Positions 8,652 through 17,056 of a DNA stretch of 40,912 nucleotides are shown one piece after another. The stretch comes from Desulfurococcaceae archaeon (GTDB lineage: Archaea > Thermoproteota > Thermoprotei_A > Sulfolobales > NBVN01): NCBI GenBank assembly GCA_020833255.1, contig JAJHQR010000006.1, forward strand, positions 1 through 40,912. The letters run 5' to 3'. The notes beneath the pieces were generated by a model. That model searched no databases. It saw only the letters and a list, made by a program, of their open reading frames with translations, and was not told the origin of the DNA. Every line of letters begins with the position of its first letter. Positions within the stretch are counted from its first letter, which is position 1. The position numbers were made by a program, and so were the translations under genes.

Positions 8652-9917
8652 TTATAGCCAGCCACGCAACTTCATCGCTTTGTAGACTCTCTCAACAGCT
8701 AGGACGAAGGCGGCGTCACGCATAGTGACTAACCTATCCTTCCTCTCGTCCCTCAGCCTCTCCCATCTCTCAGCAGCTCTCATAAAGTTCTTCTCCATTA
8801 TTGAAGCCAGCCTATTCCTAGTCTCCTCCTCATCCCAGAAGTACCACTGGAGGTTCTCAACCCATTCTAGGTATGACATTATGACGCCGCCGGCGTTAGC
8901 TAGTATGTCAGGCACCGCCGCTATGAAGTCTTTCCTGCTGTACAGGATCTTCTCCGCTTCAGGTGTTGTGGGTCCGTTAGCTCCTTCAACGATTAGCTTA
9001 GCTTTCACTTTATTAGCGTTTGCCTCAGTTATCACGTTCTCGATAGCGGAGGGCATGAGTATGTCGGCGTCTACGTAGAGGGATGCGTCAGGATCGCTTA
9101 TCTTCTCCCCTCTCGGGTAATTGATTACCTTGCCTGTCTCGTTCTTGACCTTCATAGCTAGCTCGACGTCCAAGCCGTTAGGGTCGTACACGGTTCCTGA
9201 AGTATCGCTTACTGCAACCACCTTAGCGCCGTACTTGCTCGCCCAGTAAGCCGCGTACTGAGCTACGTTACCAAACCCGTGAACCGACACGACCTTACCC
9301 TCAAAGCCTCCTAACCACCTCTCCGCAGCGGCCTTAGCTGCTACTACAGTGCCGAACCCGGTCGAGTATATCCTTACCGGATTACCCCAAAGCTCCGGTG
9401 GCTTGGCTGTGAAGACTCCTGGGACGTTATAGCCTTTCAGCTTGCTGTACTCGTCAACCATCCAAGCCATTATCTGAGGATTCGTGTTGACGTCCGGCGC
9501 CGGTATATCGATTTCAGGACCTATTATGGGGGCTATAGCCCTAGCGTAACCCCTGCTCAGCTGCTCTAACTCCCTCATACTCATCTTCTTAGGGTCGCAC
9601 TTAACAGCTCCTTTCCCGCCGCCGTACGGTATCCCAGCCAAAGAGTTCTTCAAGGTCATTCCGAGAGCTAGCGCGATGTCTGTGTCTAGAGTGACCTCCG
9701 GGTGGTACCTAATACCGCCTTTGTAAGGACCTAGAGCGTTGTTGTGCTGCACCCTATAACCCTCGAATATCACTAACCTCCCGTCATCCATCCTAACAGG
9801 TATCTTAACCATCAACACCCTATCAGGCTTGCTCAAGTAATCGTAGACTTCCTGAGGCAACCCAGCTAACTCAACAGAATTCTTTAAAACCCTTAACATC
9901 CACTCCAAATACGACAT
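8652..9917 (-). CDS. gdhA: Glutamate dehydrogenase
   Basis: [69 protein letters not shown]-like atatataaaaagg ~30 bp upstream. Confidence 0.95.
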   Translation of the reverse strand: MSYLEWMLRVLKNSVELAGLPQEVYDYLSKPDRVLMVKIPVRMDDGRLVIFEGYRVQHNNALGPYKGGIRYHPEVTLDTDIALALGMTLKNSLAGIPYGGGKGAVKCDPKKMSMRELEQLSRGYARAIAPIIGPEIDIPAPDVNTNPQIMAWMVDEYSKLKGYNVPGVFTAKPPELWGNPVRIYSTGFGTVVAAKAAAERWLGGFEGKVVSVHGFGNVAQYAAYWASKYGAKVVAVSDTSGTVYDPNGLDVELAMKVKNETGKVINYPRGEKISDPDASLYVDADILMPSAIENVITEANANKVKAKLIVEGANGPTTPEAEKILYSRKDFIAAVPDILANAGGVIMSYLEWVENLQWYFWDEEETRNRLASIMEKNFMRAAERWERLRDERKDRLVTMRDAAFVLAVERVYKAMKLRGWL

Positions 9918-10032
9918 TATACCACCACTTTAATATTTGCTGGAAACCTTTTTATATATTCACCCACGAGTTTTAACCTAGTGATCACCTACCTAAAAAG
10001 TATAAATCCGTGGAAACACTGAGGGGGTCGGG

Positions 10033-10128
10033 GTGCGCGAAGCTTTCGTAACTAAAGAGCTGGGAGAAGCTACACCGGGTTCGGCGATAGGTTTAAATAT
10101 CCTTGAATTAGACGTGGTTCAAACGTAG
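10033..10128 (+). CDS. Candidate 31-aa small protein (MREAFVTKELGEATPGSAIGLNILELDVVQT)
   Basis: GTG-initiated ORF below the ORF-track cutoff, preceded by a TATA-like aaaaagtataaatcc ~30 bp upstream. Confidence 0.3.
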   Translation: MREAFVTKELGEATPGSAIGLNILELDVVQT

Positions 10129-11288
10129 TTGATGAAGCCTATCACTAACAAGATAGCTAGGGTCGCTGACGTAATCCCTTGAACCAAGTAATTAAGCTTC
10201 TTACTATACTTACTCAAGATTTCCGTGAATATCCTCCCCCCATCACTCACGAAGATCGGCGCGGCGTTGATTATAGCTAAGGAAAGATTAACTATGAAGA
10301 TCCAGTTGACGTATAGTAACGCTTCGACTGTGTAGGGTGGGGTCTCCGGAGCTACCAACTCACTCAAGTATACCCCTAGCTTAGATCCAGCCGGCTTACG
10401 CAACACGTACGTTTCTACGGGCCCCGTCCCCACTATCCTGTAACCATCAATAACGCACCTACGTGTTTTCAAGACTAGGACCGCGCTCTGATTAATTAAT
10501 TTACTTAGGAATGACCTAAACTCCTCCAGGTTATTTATCTTCGTGCCGTTTACCTCCAGTATTATGGAGGGCGTGGATATGTTGGCTTTAAGCGCGGGTA
10601 ATTCAGGGTTGCTCCTATCTAGATCCACTATCACCGGAGCCAAGACTATCTGGGTAGTCAGTAAGCTCACGATTCCTAGCGCGAGTAAAGCGATCAGTGA
10701 GTTACCTAGTATGCCCGCACTAAGTATCGAGACCTTAGATTTCTTAGGTGCTTCATTAAACGAGTTCTCGGAGAGCTTAACGTACGCTACAGGGAAGATA
10801 GCGAATAACCCGATACCCCAAGACTCGATCCCCACGCCCTCCATCAAAGCGACCACGGCATGCATGAACTCGTGAATAGCCATAGCAACCCCTATCGACA
10901 AGACCAGAGGCATAATCAAATCCAGACTTATGGTGACGCCCGGGATTACCGGGACGAACGGCGATACGGGGGTCTCACCAACTGAGACAGCCCTAAACAA
11001 CCCTTCAACAGCGTTAATCAGTGTCAAGTAGAGGAAGATTATCATGAAAGCCATGTTCAGGGTTCCCGCCACGAGGACTGCCTTCCTCAGCGACTTACTG
11101 CTTGGGGAAGCTATCTTACGTAACTTAGACGCGGTACCAACATCTACCAAGATCGTTAAGAACCCTACGTCAACCCTACGCTTCACTAACCCCTCACGCA
11201 AACCCTTCCGCGCCTTAACTAAGGCGTACAGCAACGCCTCAATCAAGAGCAACGCAACTAGGTACGCGTACGAGCTATTCATGCCCAC
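10119..11288 (-). CDS. Site-2-protease-like membrane metalloprotease (M50 family)
   Basis: HExxH in a TM segment (VAMAIHEFMHAVVALMEGVGIES), PDZ-like insert, distal APIFVSDGGRIF (NxxPxxxxDGG-like) motif. Confidence 0.85.
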   Translation of the reverse strand: MGMNSSYAYLVALLLIEALLYALVKARKGLREGLVKRRVDVGFLTILVDVGTASKLRKIASPSSKSLRKAVLVAGTLNMAFMIIFLYLTLINAVEGLFRAVSVGETPVSPFVPVIPGVTISLDLIMPLVLSIGVAMAIHEFMHAVVALMEGVGIESWGIGLFAIFPVAYVKLSENSFNEAPKKSKVSILSAGILGNSLIALLALGIVSLLTTQIVLAPVIVDLDRSNPELPALKANISTPSIILEVNGTKINNLEEFRSFLSKLINQSAVLVLKTRRCVIDGYRIVGTGPVETYVLRKPAGSKLGVYLSELVAPETPPYTVEALLYVNWIFIVNLSLAIINAAPIFVSDGGRIFTEILSKYSKKLNYLVQGITSATLAILLVIGFINYV

Positions 11289-11360
11289 GACCTAATAACA
11301 ATACTTAAAAGCAAATATAGTTTTTAAGAGTCACTCCGTTAATGAATTAGGTGTCGGGAC

Positions 11361-11639
11361 GTGGGGTCAGGAAACTTTCGCGTAGCTAAGCAAAACGTCA
11401 TAGGAGGCTTACTAGTCTTCACGATATTGATAGGTGTTTCACTAGCTTTAGGTTTTTACGGGTACTACGTCGAGAAAGCGCCGAGAACCACTACTAAGAC
11501 CACGACCACAAGCCCTACAACAACACCTTCAAACACTACGACACCCACCAACACAACCAGCCCGAGCGTTAGTACGACACCTACAACGACCCCAACGAAT
11601 ACCACGACTACGAGTGAGGCTCCGTACGTACCCGAGTAA
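11361..11639 (+). CDS. Single-TM surface protein with Thr-rich stalk
   Basis: N-terminal TM (NVIGGLLVFTILIGVSLALGFYGYYV) followed by TTT/TPT/SPT low-complexity tail. Confidence 0.65.
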   Translation: MGSGNFRVAKQNVIGGLLVFTILIGVSLALGFYGYYVEKAPRTTTKTTTTSPTTTPSNTTTPTNTTSPSVSTTPTTTPTNTTTTSEAPYVPE

Positions 11640-11645
11640 ACCTTC

Positions 11646-12413
11646 CTACCCGCCCCCGCCCTGAGGAGCGGGTTTCTCGGAGAAGCACTCATTCAATATC
11701 TTCGGGGAACGCTCACCCATTTTCATTAAGTCTACGTAGAGTCCTAGGTTGATTAAGAAATCCCTGAAGGTACCTATAGGGACTACTAGAACCCCCTCTA
11801 AAAAGCCCTTCAACACGTCCGTTAACGTGACGATCACCGGGACGAACCACTTAGCTTTAGTGAGTATCCTGTACTCGTTCTTCAGCGCCTGACACTGCTT
11901 AATCAAGTACACGCATTTTCTCTCGTGATCGCTAGCCACGTACTTAAGCTTCCCTCTCTTACTGTAGCCGGGTGACCAGTGCTTGCAGTCAATGATTAAC
12001 CCTATCTTAGAGACAGGGTCTACCGCCACTATATCGTACTCGTACCTCCTCGGCTTAGTCCTAAGGTTTTGAACGCTTTCATAGCCTGAGAGCCTCAGGT
12101 ACTCAGAGACGAGTTCCTCGAAGTCTCTCCAGCTCAGAAGACTCGATACCTCGTAGATGTCGGCACCCCCCTCAAGAGCTTTAAGAGCTAGGGGTAGCAA
12201 CGACTTGAAGCATAACTCACCCCTCAACCCAGCGTACACGCCGTCAATACCGGCCAAATCTAGCGTCTCAGAATACACGATGACTAACTCTCGGTCAAGA
12301 CACCTACCCTCACTACCCGATACCTGACGCATCAACGAAAGCCAAACACGCGCGCGTGAATCAATCAAACCCTGCCTCCCCACACCACCGCGGAGAGAAC
12401 GTCGTGCCACCAT
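11646..12413 (-). CDS. PD-(D/E)XK (Mrr-like) nuclease-fold protein
   Basis: WRDFEELVSEYLRLSGYESVQNLRTK...YEYDIVAVD..IGLIIDCKHWSP; TATA ~25 bp upstream suggests leaderless mRNA. Confidence 0.7.
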   Translation of the reverse strand: MVARRSLRGGVGRQGLIDSRARVWLSLMRQVSGSEGRCLDRELVIVYSETLDLAGIDGVYAGLRGELCFKSLLPLALKALEGGADIYEVSSLLSWRDFEELVSEYLRLSGYESVQNLRTKPRRYEYDIVAVDPVSKIGLIIDCKHWSPGYSKRGKLKYVASDHERKCVYLIKQCQALKNEYRILTKAKWFVPVIVTLTDVLKGFLEGVLVVPIGTFRDFLINLGLYVDLMKMGERSPKILNECFSEKPAPQGGGG

Positions 12414-12485
12414 TCACGAATACTCTACCCATCTATATAAGTTTTGCAGGGGGTTCAAGCCCACTGAGAGAAGAGGGAATCTTGC

Positions 12486-12554
12486 GTGCTCCCCGACAAC
12501 GAAGGTTCGTTACTTAATGCTTGCGGGGTCACGGCCTCCACGAGTTCTCGGAGG
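12486..12554. other. Tandem hairpin-forming segment, function unknown
   Basis: GTG-ct-CCCCG(12486-12495) / CGGGG-t-CAC(12524-12532) with inner AACGAA/TTCGTT (12498-12511), then CCTCC/GGAGG hairpin (~12535-12554). Confidence 0.35.
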
Positions 12555-12561
12555 AGTTTGG

Positions 12562-12611
12562 TCAGTTCTTTAGCCGCTCATCACCTGCTCCGAGTTCACC
12601 TCCTTCATCAT
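12562..12611 (-). ncRNA. C/D-box sRNA candidate (2'-O-methylation guide)
   Basis: Minus strand: C ATGATGA - 12 nt - D' CGGA - 4 nt - C' GTGATGA - 12 nt - D CTGA. Confidence 0.7.
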
Positions 12612-12652
12612 CACGATATAATTCGCGTAGCTGAATTAATAACTTTTTATAC

Positions 12653-12664
12653 CTTGATATCAAG
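12653..12664. promoter_or_regulatory. Perfect 12-bp palindrome CTTGATATCAAG between TATA-like element and hxlB start
   Basis: Direct reading; follows tttttatacc. Confidence 0.45.
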
Positions 12665-12682
12665 ATATTTGTAAGGGAGTGG

Positions 12683-13282
12683 GTGCAGGTATTTAAGGAA
12701 GCTTTCGTGAGTATCTCGAAATTCCTGAATTACTCGCTCACCGAGCTTTCTTTAGAGGAGGTTGAGAAATTCATTAATAGGTTGGTCAGTATCTACTACG
12801 ATTCTAGGAAGATCTTGGTTTTAGGTGCTGGGAGGTCAGGTCTCGTCGGCAGGGCTTTCGCTATGAGGTTATCGCACCTAGGCTACAACGTCTACGTGTT
12901 CGGCGAGACCATAAACCCCCCGTTGAATCCGGGGGATATGTTGATAGCTATCTCCGGTTCCGGGAGAACCAAACTCGTCGTTACCGCGGCTGAGGTAGCT
13001 AAGAACTTAGGGGCTGTCGTAGTTAGCATAACCTCGTACCCGGACTCACCACTTGGCAGGCTCTCAGACATCGTTGTCAGGGTTCCGGGGAGGACGAAGA
13101 TAAGCGGTGAGGACGACTACAACGTCAGGCAGTTGATGGGGATTTACGAACCTCTAGCACCTCTAGGAACGCTCTTCGAGATCGCCGCTCTAGTAATGTT
13201 AGACGCCGTCATAGCTGAGTTGATGGCTAGGTTAGGTAAGACGGAGGAGGACTTGAGGTCTAGACACGCGAACATCGAGTGA
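12683..13282 (+). CDS. hxlB: 6-phospho-3-hexuloisomerase (SIS domain)
   Basis: [52 protein letters not shown]. Confidence 0.88.
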   Translation: MQVFKEAFVSISKFLNYSLTELSLEEVEKFINRLVSIYYDSRKILVLGAGRSGLVGRAFAMRLSHLGYNVYVFGETINPPLNPGDMLIAISGSGRTKLVVTAAEVAKNLGAVVVSITSYPDSPLGRLSDIVVRVPGRTKISGEDDYNVRQLMGIYEPLAPLGTLFEIAALVMLDAVIAELMARLGKTEEDLRSRHANIE

Positions 13283-13292
13283 GGGCCCCTCG

Positions 13293-13664
13293 TTGTCCAC
13301 GTCCTGCTATTCTGAGGCGTTGCGCTTAATTAAGGAAGCCGTTGATCACTACCTCAAGTACAGGAAGGACGGCGGGGTTAGCGACTTAAAGCACGCCTTA
13401 ACATCCCTCCTCAGGAGCTACATCCTACTACTCAAGGGTCTCTACCTACCTGAGCTAGACTTAACCAACCTAGCTTCAATAGCTCTAGATAAGGGGTTGA
13501 TAGATAGGGGGTTGTACTCGGACATAGTCACGTCAAACCTAGTCCTCAACGGCTACCTATCTAAAGACCTGAGCCTCGCGGAAAAAACTTTTAATAAGCT
13601 GTTTGAGAAGATCTCTAAGCACGACCCATACGTCAATCAGCAAATGCATCTCTTTAGGTACTGA
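13293..13664 (+). CDS. Hypothetical helical protein
   Basis: ORF between hxlB and JAMM-like gene, same strand, short spacers. Confidence 0.6.
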   Translation: MSTSCYSEALRLIKEAVDHYLKYRKDGGVSDLKHALTSLLRSYILLLKGLYLPELDLTNLASIALDKGLIDRGLYSDIVTSNLVLNGYLSKDLSLAEKTFNKLFEKISKHDPYVNQQMHLFRY

Positions 13665-13673
13665 GGTGATGTC

Positions 13674-14429
13674 TTGAGTAAGCAGTTCGTGGAAATCGAT
13701 GAAGGGTGGACCCACTTAATAGCCACGTTCTACTACGTTGAAGGAGCTCTTTACGAATTAATTGAGGATTTCGAGTGCGTGAACCCGAAAGTTAGGGTTA
13801 GGGGCGAGCCCGCCGCTCCATCCGTAGAGTATTGTTGTGTGAAGATTGGTGAGAAGCCTGAAGAGTTAATGAGTTTAGAGGAGGGGGTGGAGAATGAGGT
13901 GATAGCGAGTTACGAGTACGGCGACGACGCGTGTTCGGTGGGGGAGGACCCCTACGCCCTACTCAACGAGAAGATAGTTAAGGAAGTCTTGAGTAGATCC
14001 ATAGGGTTGCTAACCTCATACACCTACATCACTAACCAGACAGGCGTTGAGTATTTGCTGGCGGTCTTGAATAATGGGAAGGGGTACTTGATTGAGGGTG
14101 AGGAAAACAAGATCGCGGTTCCCATGGGTAGAACGCTCTTCAGCTTACACACTCACCCAAACAACTGCCTTCCGTCACCTCATGATGTGAGATCGTTAAG
14201 TAATACGTTAATGTATAGGGGGATTGGAGGAGGAGTCATATCAAGAGACTGTTACCTAGTCTTGGTTAGATCAGGCCCCTTCACGGAGGAGGATTTGATG
14301 GGGTTAATAAGGTTTAGGGATGCTTTAAGAAGGATGCGGGTCGATGAATTAAACGAGTATATAGGGAGGGGTGCTGTAGGCACTAACCTACGCATTCACA
14401 CGAACTACCTCCGCATAAGTCGATTATAG
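13674..14429 (+). CDS. JAMM/MPN-like metalloprotease-fold protein
   Basis: FSLHTHPNNCLPSPHDVRS resembles HxHP...SxxD JAMM motif (spacing one residue shorter than canonical). Confidence 0.6.
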   Translation: MSKQFVEIDEGWTHLIATFYYVEGALYELIEDFECVNPKVRVRGEPAAPSVEYCCVKIGEKPEELMSLEEGVENEVIASYEYGDDACSVGEDPYALLNEKIVKEVLSRSIGLLTSYTYITNQTGVEYLLAVLNNGKGYLIEGEENKIAVPMGRTLFSLHTHPNNCLPSPHDVRSLSNTLMYRGIGGGVISRDCYLVLVRSGPFTEEDLMGLIRFRDALRRMRVDELNEYIGRGAVGTNLRIHTNYLRISRL

Positions 14430-15132
14430 TCTTAACCAGGCTCGCGAAAGCGTGGTCAGAGTTACTCTCCTTATAAGAACTCAGCAACTCAAAGAGTAGA
14501 TTCCTATGCGTTTCTCCAATATCGCAGCACTTCACGATCCGACGATCCCTCACGAACAACGCTGAGAAAACCCTGCAAACATTGCACGTGAATCCCGCGA
14601 AACCTGACTCGAAGTCGATTATCCTGACCCTGCCCTCAACATCTATTATCACGTGCTCCCTCAACACGTTTAATTCCTTATGTGTCACGTTTTTCAAGTC
14701 TAGGTAGCGCGCGCTCGCCAGTATCTTGAGGTATAAAGTGATTAAGTCTCTGCACGAGCTTACTCTAGGTACGAGATCCCCTAGCTTAACACCCCTAACC
14801 AACTCCATGACGATAAACTCATCGTCGCAGTAGTAAGTCATGGGAGCTACTGGGAAGGCCTTCCTCATCAAATCACACTCACGCAGCAATGAAGAACTCT
14901 TCGAGTCAGTCCTCAAGACCTTCACCGCCGCAAGACCTATCCCGGCGAACTCAGCGGCTAAAACAACCGACGAATGACCCCTCCCTAAAACCTTAAACCC
15001 CCATAACTCGTAATCACCTAAATCAACGCAACCCCTAAACCCTAAGGAACTCAACTTATTAAGCCTCCTATTAATCAAGTCCTCGTTTAATGCCGGGTAA
15101 CTCAGCAAACGAGCACACTCCAAACCAAACAC
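14383..15132 (-). CDS. Archaeal Ser/Thr protein kinase-like protein (COG2112/RIO-like)
   Basis: VLGRGHSSVVLAAEF, AAVKVLR, MELVRG, THKELNVLREHVIID, RIIDFESGF; 3' end overlaps the convergent JAMM-like ORF by 47 bp. Confidence 0.75.
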   Translation of the reverse strand: MFGLECARLLSYPALNEDLINRRLNKLSSLGFRGCVDLGDYELWGFKVLGRGHSSVVLAAEFAGIGLAAVKVLRTDSKSSSLLRECDLMRKAFPVAPMTYYCDDEFIVMELVRGVKLGDLVPRVSSCRDLITLYLKILASARYLDLKNVTHKELNVLREHVIIDVEGRVRIIDFESGFAGFTCNVCRVFSALFVRDRRIVKCCDIGETHRNLLFELLSSYKESNSDHAFASLVKTIIDLCGGSSCECVG

Positions 15133-15186
15133 CCGATGCTACGTGCATACAGGAAATCACTTATCACGCGACTAGCTCGTGATCGG

Positions 15187-15495
15187 GAGGCGTGGCCCCC
15201 TCCACAACGTGGGAAACCTCGGCAACCAGCACCTGAGGCCGTCCTCCACCCGGTGACCCGTGAACGTCGGCGTCAGGAGTTAGGTTGCTCCCTTCCGGGC
15301 CTGGCCGATTCCCCCTGCAAAGACGGTTGGCGTTCCCCCTCCAGGGAACGCTCCGTCACCGCCGACCCCACGGGGCGGGCTTCATCGCAAACCTCAGGGT
15401 GGTTGCTGAGGCCTCCCACGCCGTGGAGAGTTACTGGCCCCGCTTCACGCCTTCGGCTAGGGGAGGCGACGACCCTCCCAGCCCTACCCACGCCA
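15187..15495 (-). ncRNA. ffs: Signal recognition particle (7S) RNA
   Basis: Minus strand contains helix-8 core GGCCAGGCCCGGAAGGGAGCAAC; termini GGCGUGG (15494-15488) and CCACGCC (15195-15189) complementary; ~310 nt; high GC; TATA (gatataagcttt) ~26 bp upstream at ~15520. Confidence 0.93.
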
Positions 15496-15514
15496 AATAG
15501 AATAGATTAATCAA

Positions 15515-15526
15515 AGCTTATATCTC
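15515..15526 (-). promoter_or_regulatory. TATA box of SRP RNA gene
   Basis: agatataagctt on minus strand, ~26 bp from the RNA 5' end. Confidence 0.6.
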
Positions 15527-15537
15527 TTTGCTCACAA

Positions 15538-15570
15538 ATGAAAGCCCCCGCCTCCAGGTGGGGGGAGTTA
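15538..15570. repeat. Solo hairpin resembling an IS200/IS605 terminal hairpin (or terminator of the neighbouring gene)
   Basis: ATGAAAGCCCCCGCCTCCAGGTGGGGGG; similar to ATGAAAGCCTCGC...GGTGGGGG at 22889. Confidence 0.4.
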
Positions 15571-15598
15571 GGGCAGTTCTTAACTTCTAGAAAACGAC

Positions 15599-16105
15599 TT
15601 AAGTCTTCGGTCGTAAGGCTTCTGAAAGTATTTGCTTTAGATCCTCGCTCAGCCAGACGTAGTGCCCTGCCTTACACCATAGCGACCCGTCCGATAATAT
15701 GGTTACCTCCGCGTCCGGGTGTTGAGGACACTTAAGGATTACCGCGCTCTCCCTAAGCGCTTTATCCAGCTCTATGAAGATCTTGCCCAGCCTCTCCTGC
15801 GTAGTCTCCCTCAACTCCTTCCCCTCCAAAGCCTTCAGTCTTTCCTGAATTCCCGCCAAACCATCCATTATTTTCTTTAAGGCCGCGTCCTCCACACTCC
15901 TATACTTGTAAATCCTCACCGTAGCGATCAATAACGTGATCACACCCACCCACACCAAGACTAAGAGACCAGCCAGTATAGAGTCCCTGAACGTGTAGTA
16001 AGGGTTGTAAGTACCGAAAACGGCTCGAACAACGAAGGGTAGTAAAGAAAGAGATACCACGATAATCAAGAAACCAACAACGACTACGCGCAAATCCCTA
16101 CTCAT
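15599..16105 (-). CDS. Two-TM membrane protein with coiled coil and C-terminal Cys/His cluster
   Basis: Two hydrophobic segments, then CPQHPDAEVTILSDGSLWCKAGHYVW. Confidence 0.6.
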   Translation of the reverse strand: MSRDLRVVVVGFLIIVVSLSLLPFVVRAVFGTYNPYYTFRDSILAGLLVLVWVGVITLLIATVRIYKYRSVEDAALKKIMDGLAGIQERLKALEGKELRETTQERLGKIFIELDKALRESAVILKCPQHPDAEVTILSDGSLWCKAGHYVWLSEDLKQILSEALRPKT

Positions 16106-16113
16106 GAGGTCCC

Positions 16114-16131
16114 CTCAAATAATTATTTGAG
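16114..16131. promoter_or_regulatory. Perfect 18-bp palindrome CTCAAATAATTATTTGAG with extra half-site TATTTGAGG
   Basis: Direct reading, immediately upstream of the 15599-16105 gene start. Confidence 0.6.
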
Positions 16132-16291
16132 TATTTGAGGAACAGAAATAAAAACCTAACATAGAGTTTAAACATCGAATTTTACGTGATGCTCTATCAG
16201 CACGGAATCTTATTATCCTCAACGCACGCTCAGCCCGCAACACTCGTCGCAACGCTTGCGCGTAGTCGCGTCAGGGATCGTGTAAGAGAGA

Positions 16292-17056
16292 ATGACTTAT
16301 TATCTTTTCGAGAACGATTTAAGTGGATGCAAGGTGTGCGGGTCTGTAGGTAAGGGTAGGAGGGTTCATAGAGACGCTGGTAAAGCGTATGTTTTTAAGA
16401 TACTGAACATTATGAGGCATTACTACAGCTTAAGAGACATAGAGAAAATTCTCGACTTACCCGCTCAGACTATATGGAAGTACGTGAACTTAGTTGCGGT
16501 GCCTGAGGAGAGGACTGTGGCTAAGATAATCGGTAAGGTGGGTGAGTTAAGGTTGATTGATAAGCTGATAGAGAACTCCATTAAGGAATTCAAGGAAAAC
16601 CCGGTCACCGTCCTAAGCAAGCCCGGCTTTCTTAAGCTGTTCTCATACGTCACGGAAGATTTCGTGGGCGGTGCTAAGATAGACTTAGTAGTGCCTATGT
16701 CGACTACCGCTATAGTTTTAGGTAGTTACGTGGCTGCCGAGCTACCCAGTCTCGTCTGTCCGTTCACGGAGAACCCCCCGCACGATAGGAAAGGGTATGT
16801 CGTCGCGTACTATAACGACAATAACGAAACACGCTTCGTCGCTCTACCTAAGAGTTGCTTAAGAGAGAAGACTACCGCTTTATTAGTTGACGTAATACTT
16901 GAGGAGCTGGATAAGTTAAGGAACGTTGCGGACGTGTTGAGCAAGAATAAAATCCACGTTTACGGGGTTGTAGCGGTTGATTCCCCTGATGAGGTAGTGG
17001 GTTTAGTGAGGGGTATGGGACTTAAGTTAATGACTTTAAGACGCTGGCACTATTAA
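16292..17056 (+). CDS. HTH + phosphoribosyltransferase-like regulator (GfcR/PyrE-like)
   Basis: CxxC N-term, HTH-like YYSLRDIEKILDLPAQTIWKYVNLVAVPEE, C-terminal TTALLVDVILEELDKL... in PRTase context. Confidence 0.5.
   Translation: MTYYLFENDLSGCKVCGSVGKGRRVHRDAGKAYVFKILNIMRHYYSLRDIEKILDLPAQTIWKYVNLVAVPEERTVAKIIGKVGELRLIDKLIENSIKEFKENPVTVLSKPGFLKLFSYVTEDFVGGAKIDLVVPMSTTAIVLGSYVAAELPSLVCPFTENPPHDRKGYVVAYYNDNNETRFVALPKSCLREKTTALLVDVILEELDKLRNVADVLSKNKIHVYGVVAVDSPDEVVGLVRGMGLKLMTLRRWHY

Noticed and set aside
12450-12475. tRNA T-arm-like GGGGGTTCAAGCCC
   Set aside because: No upstream D-arm/anticodon arm or acceptor stem; upstream is the TATA promoter of the 11646-12413 gene on the other strand
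12486-12674. ORF 12486-12674 (62 aa)
   Set aside because: Covers the hairpins, C/D sRNA candidate and hxlB promoter; no recognisable protein features
15136-15510. ORFs 15136-15510, 15273-15491 and 15285-15500 in the ORF track
   Set aside because: They lie inside the SRP RNA gene; GC-rich structured RNA creates spurious open frames
16170-16290. Possible sRNA around GTGATGC ... CTCAGC / CTGATAG
   Set aside because: Box sequences and spacings do not match C/D or H/ACA rules
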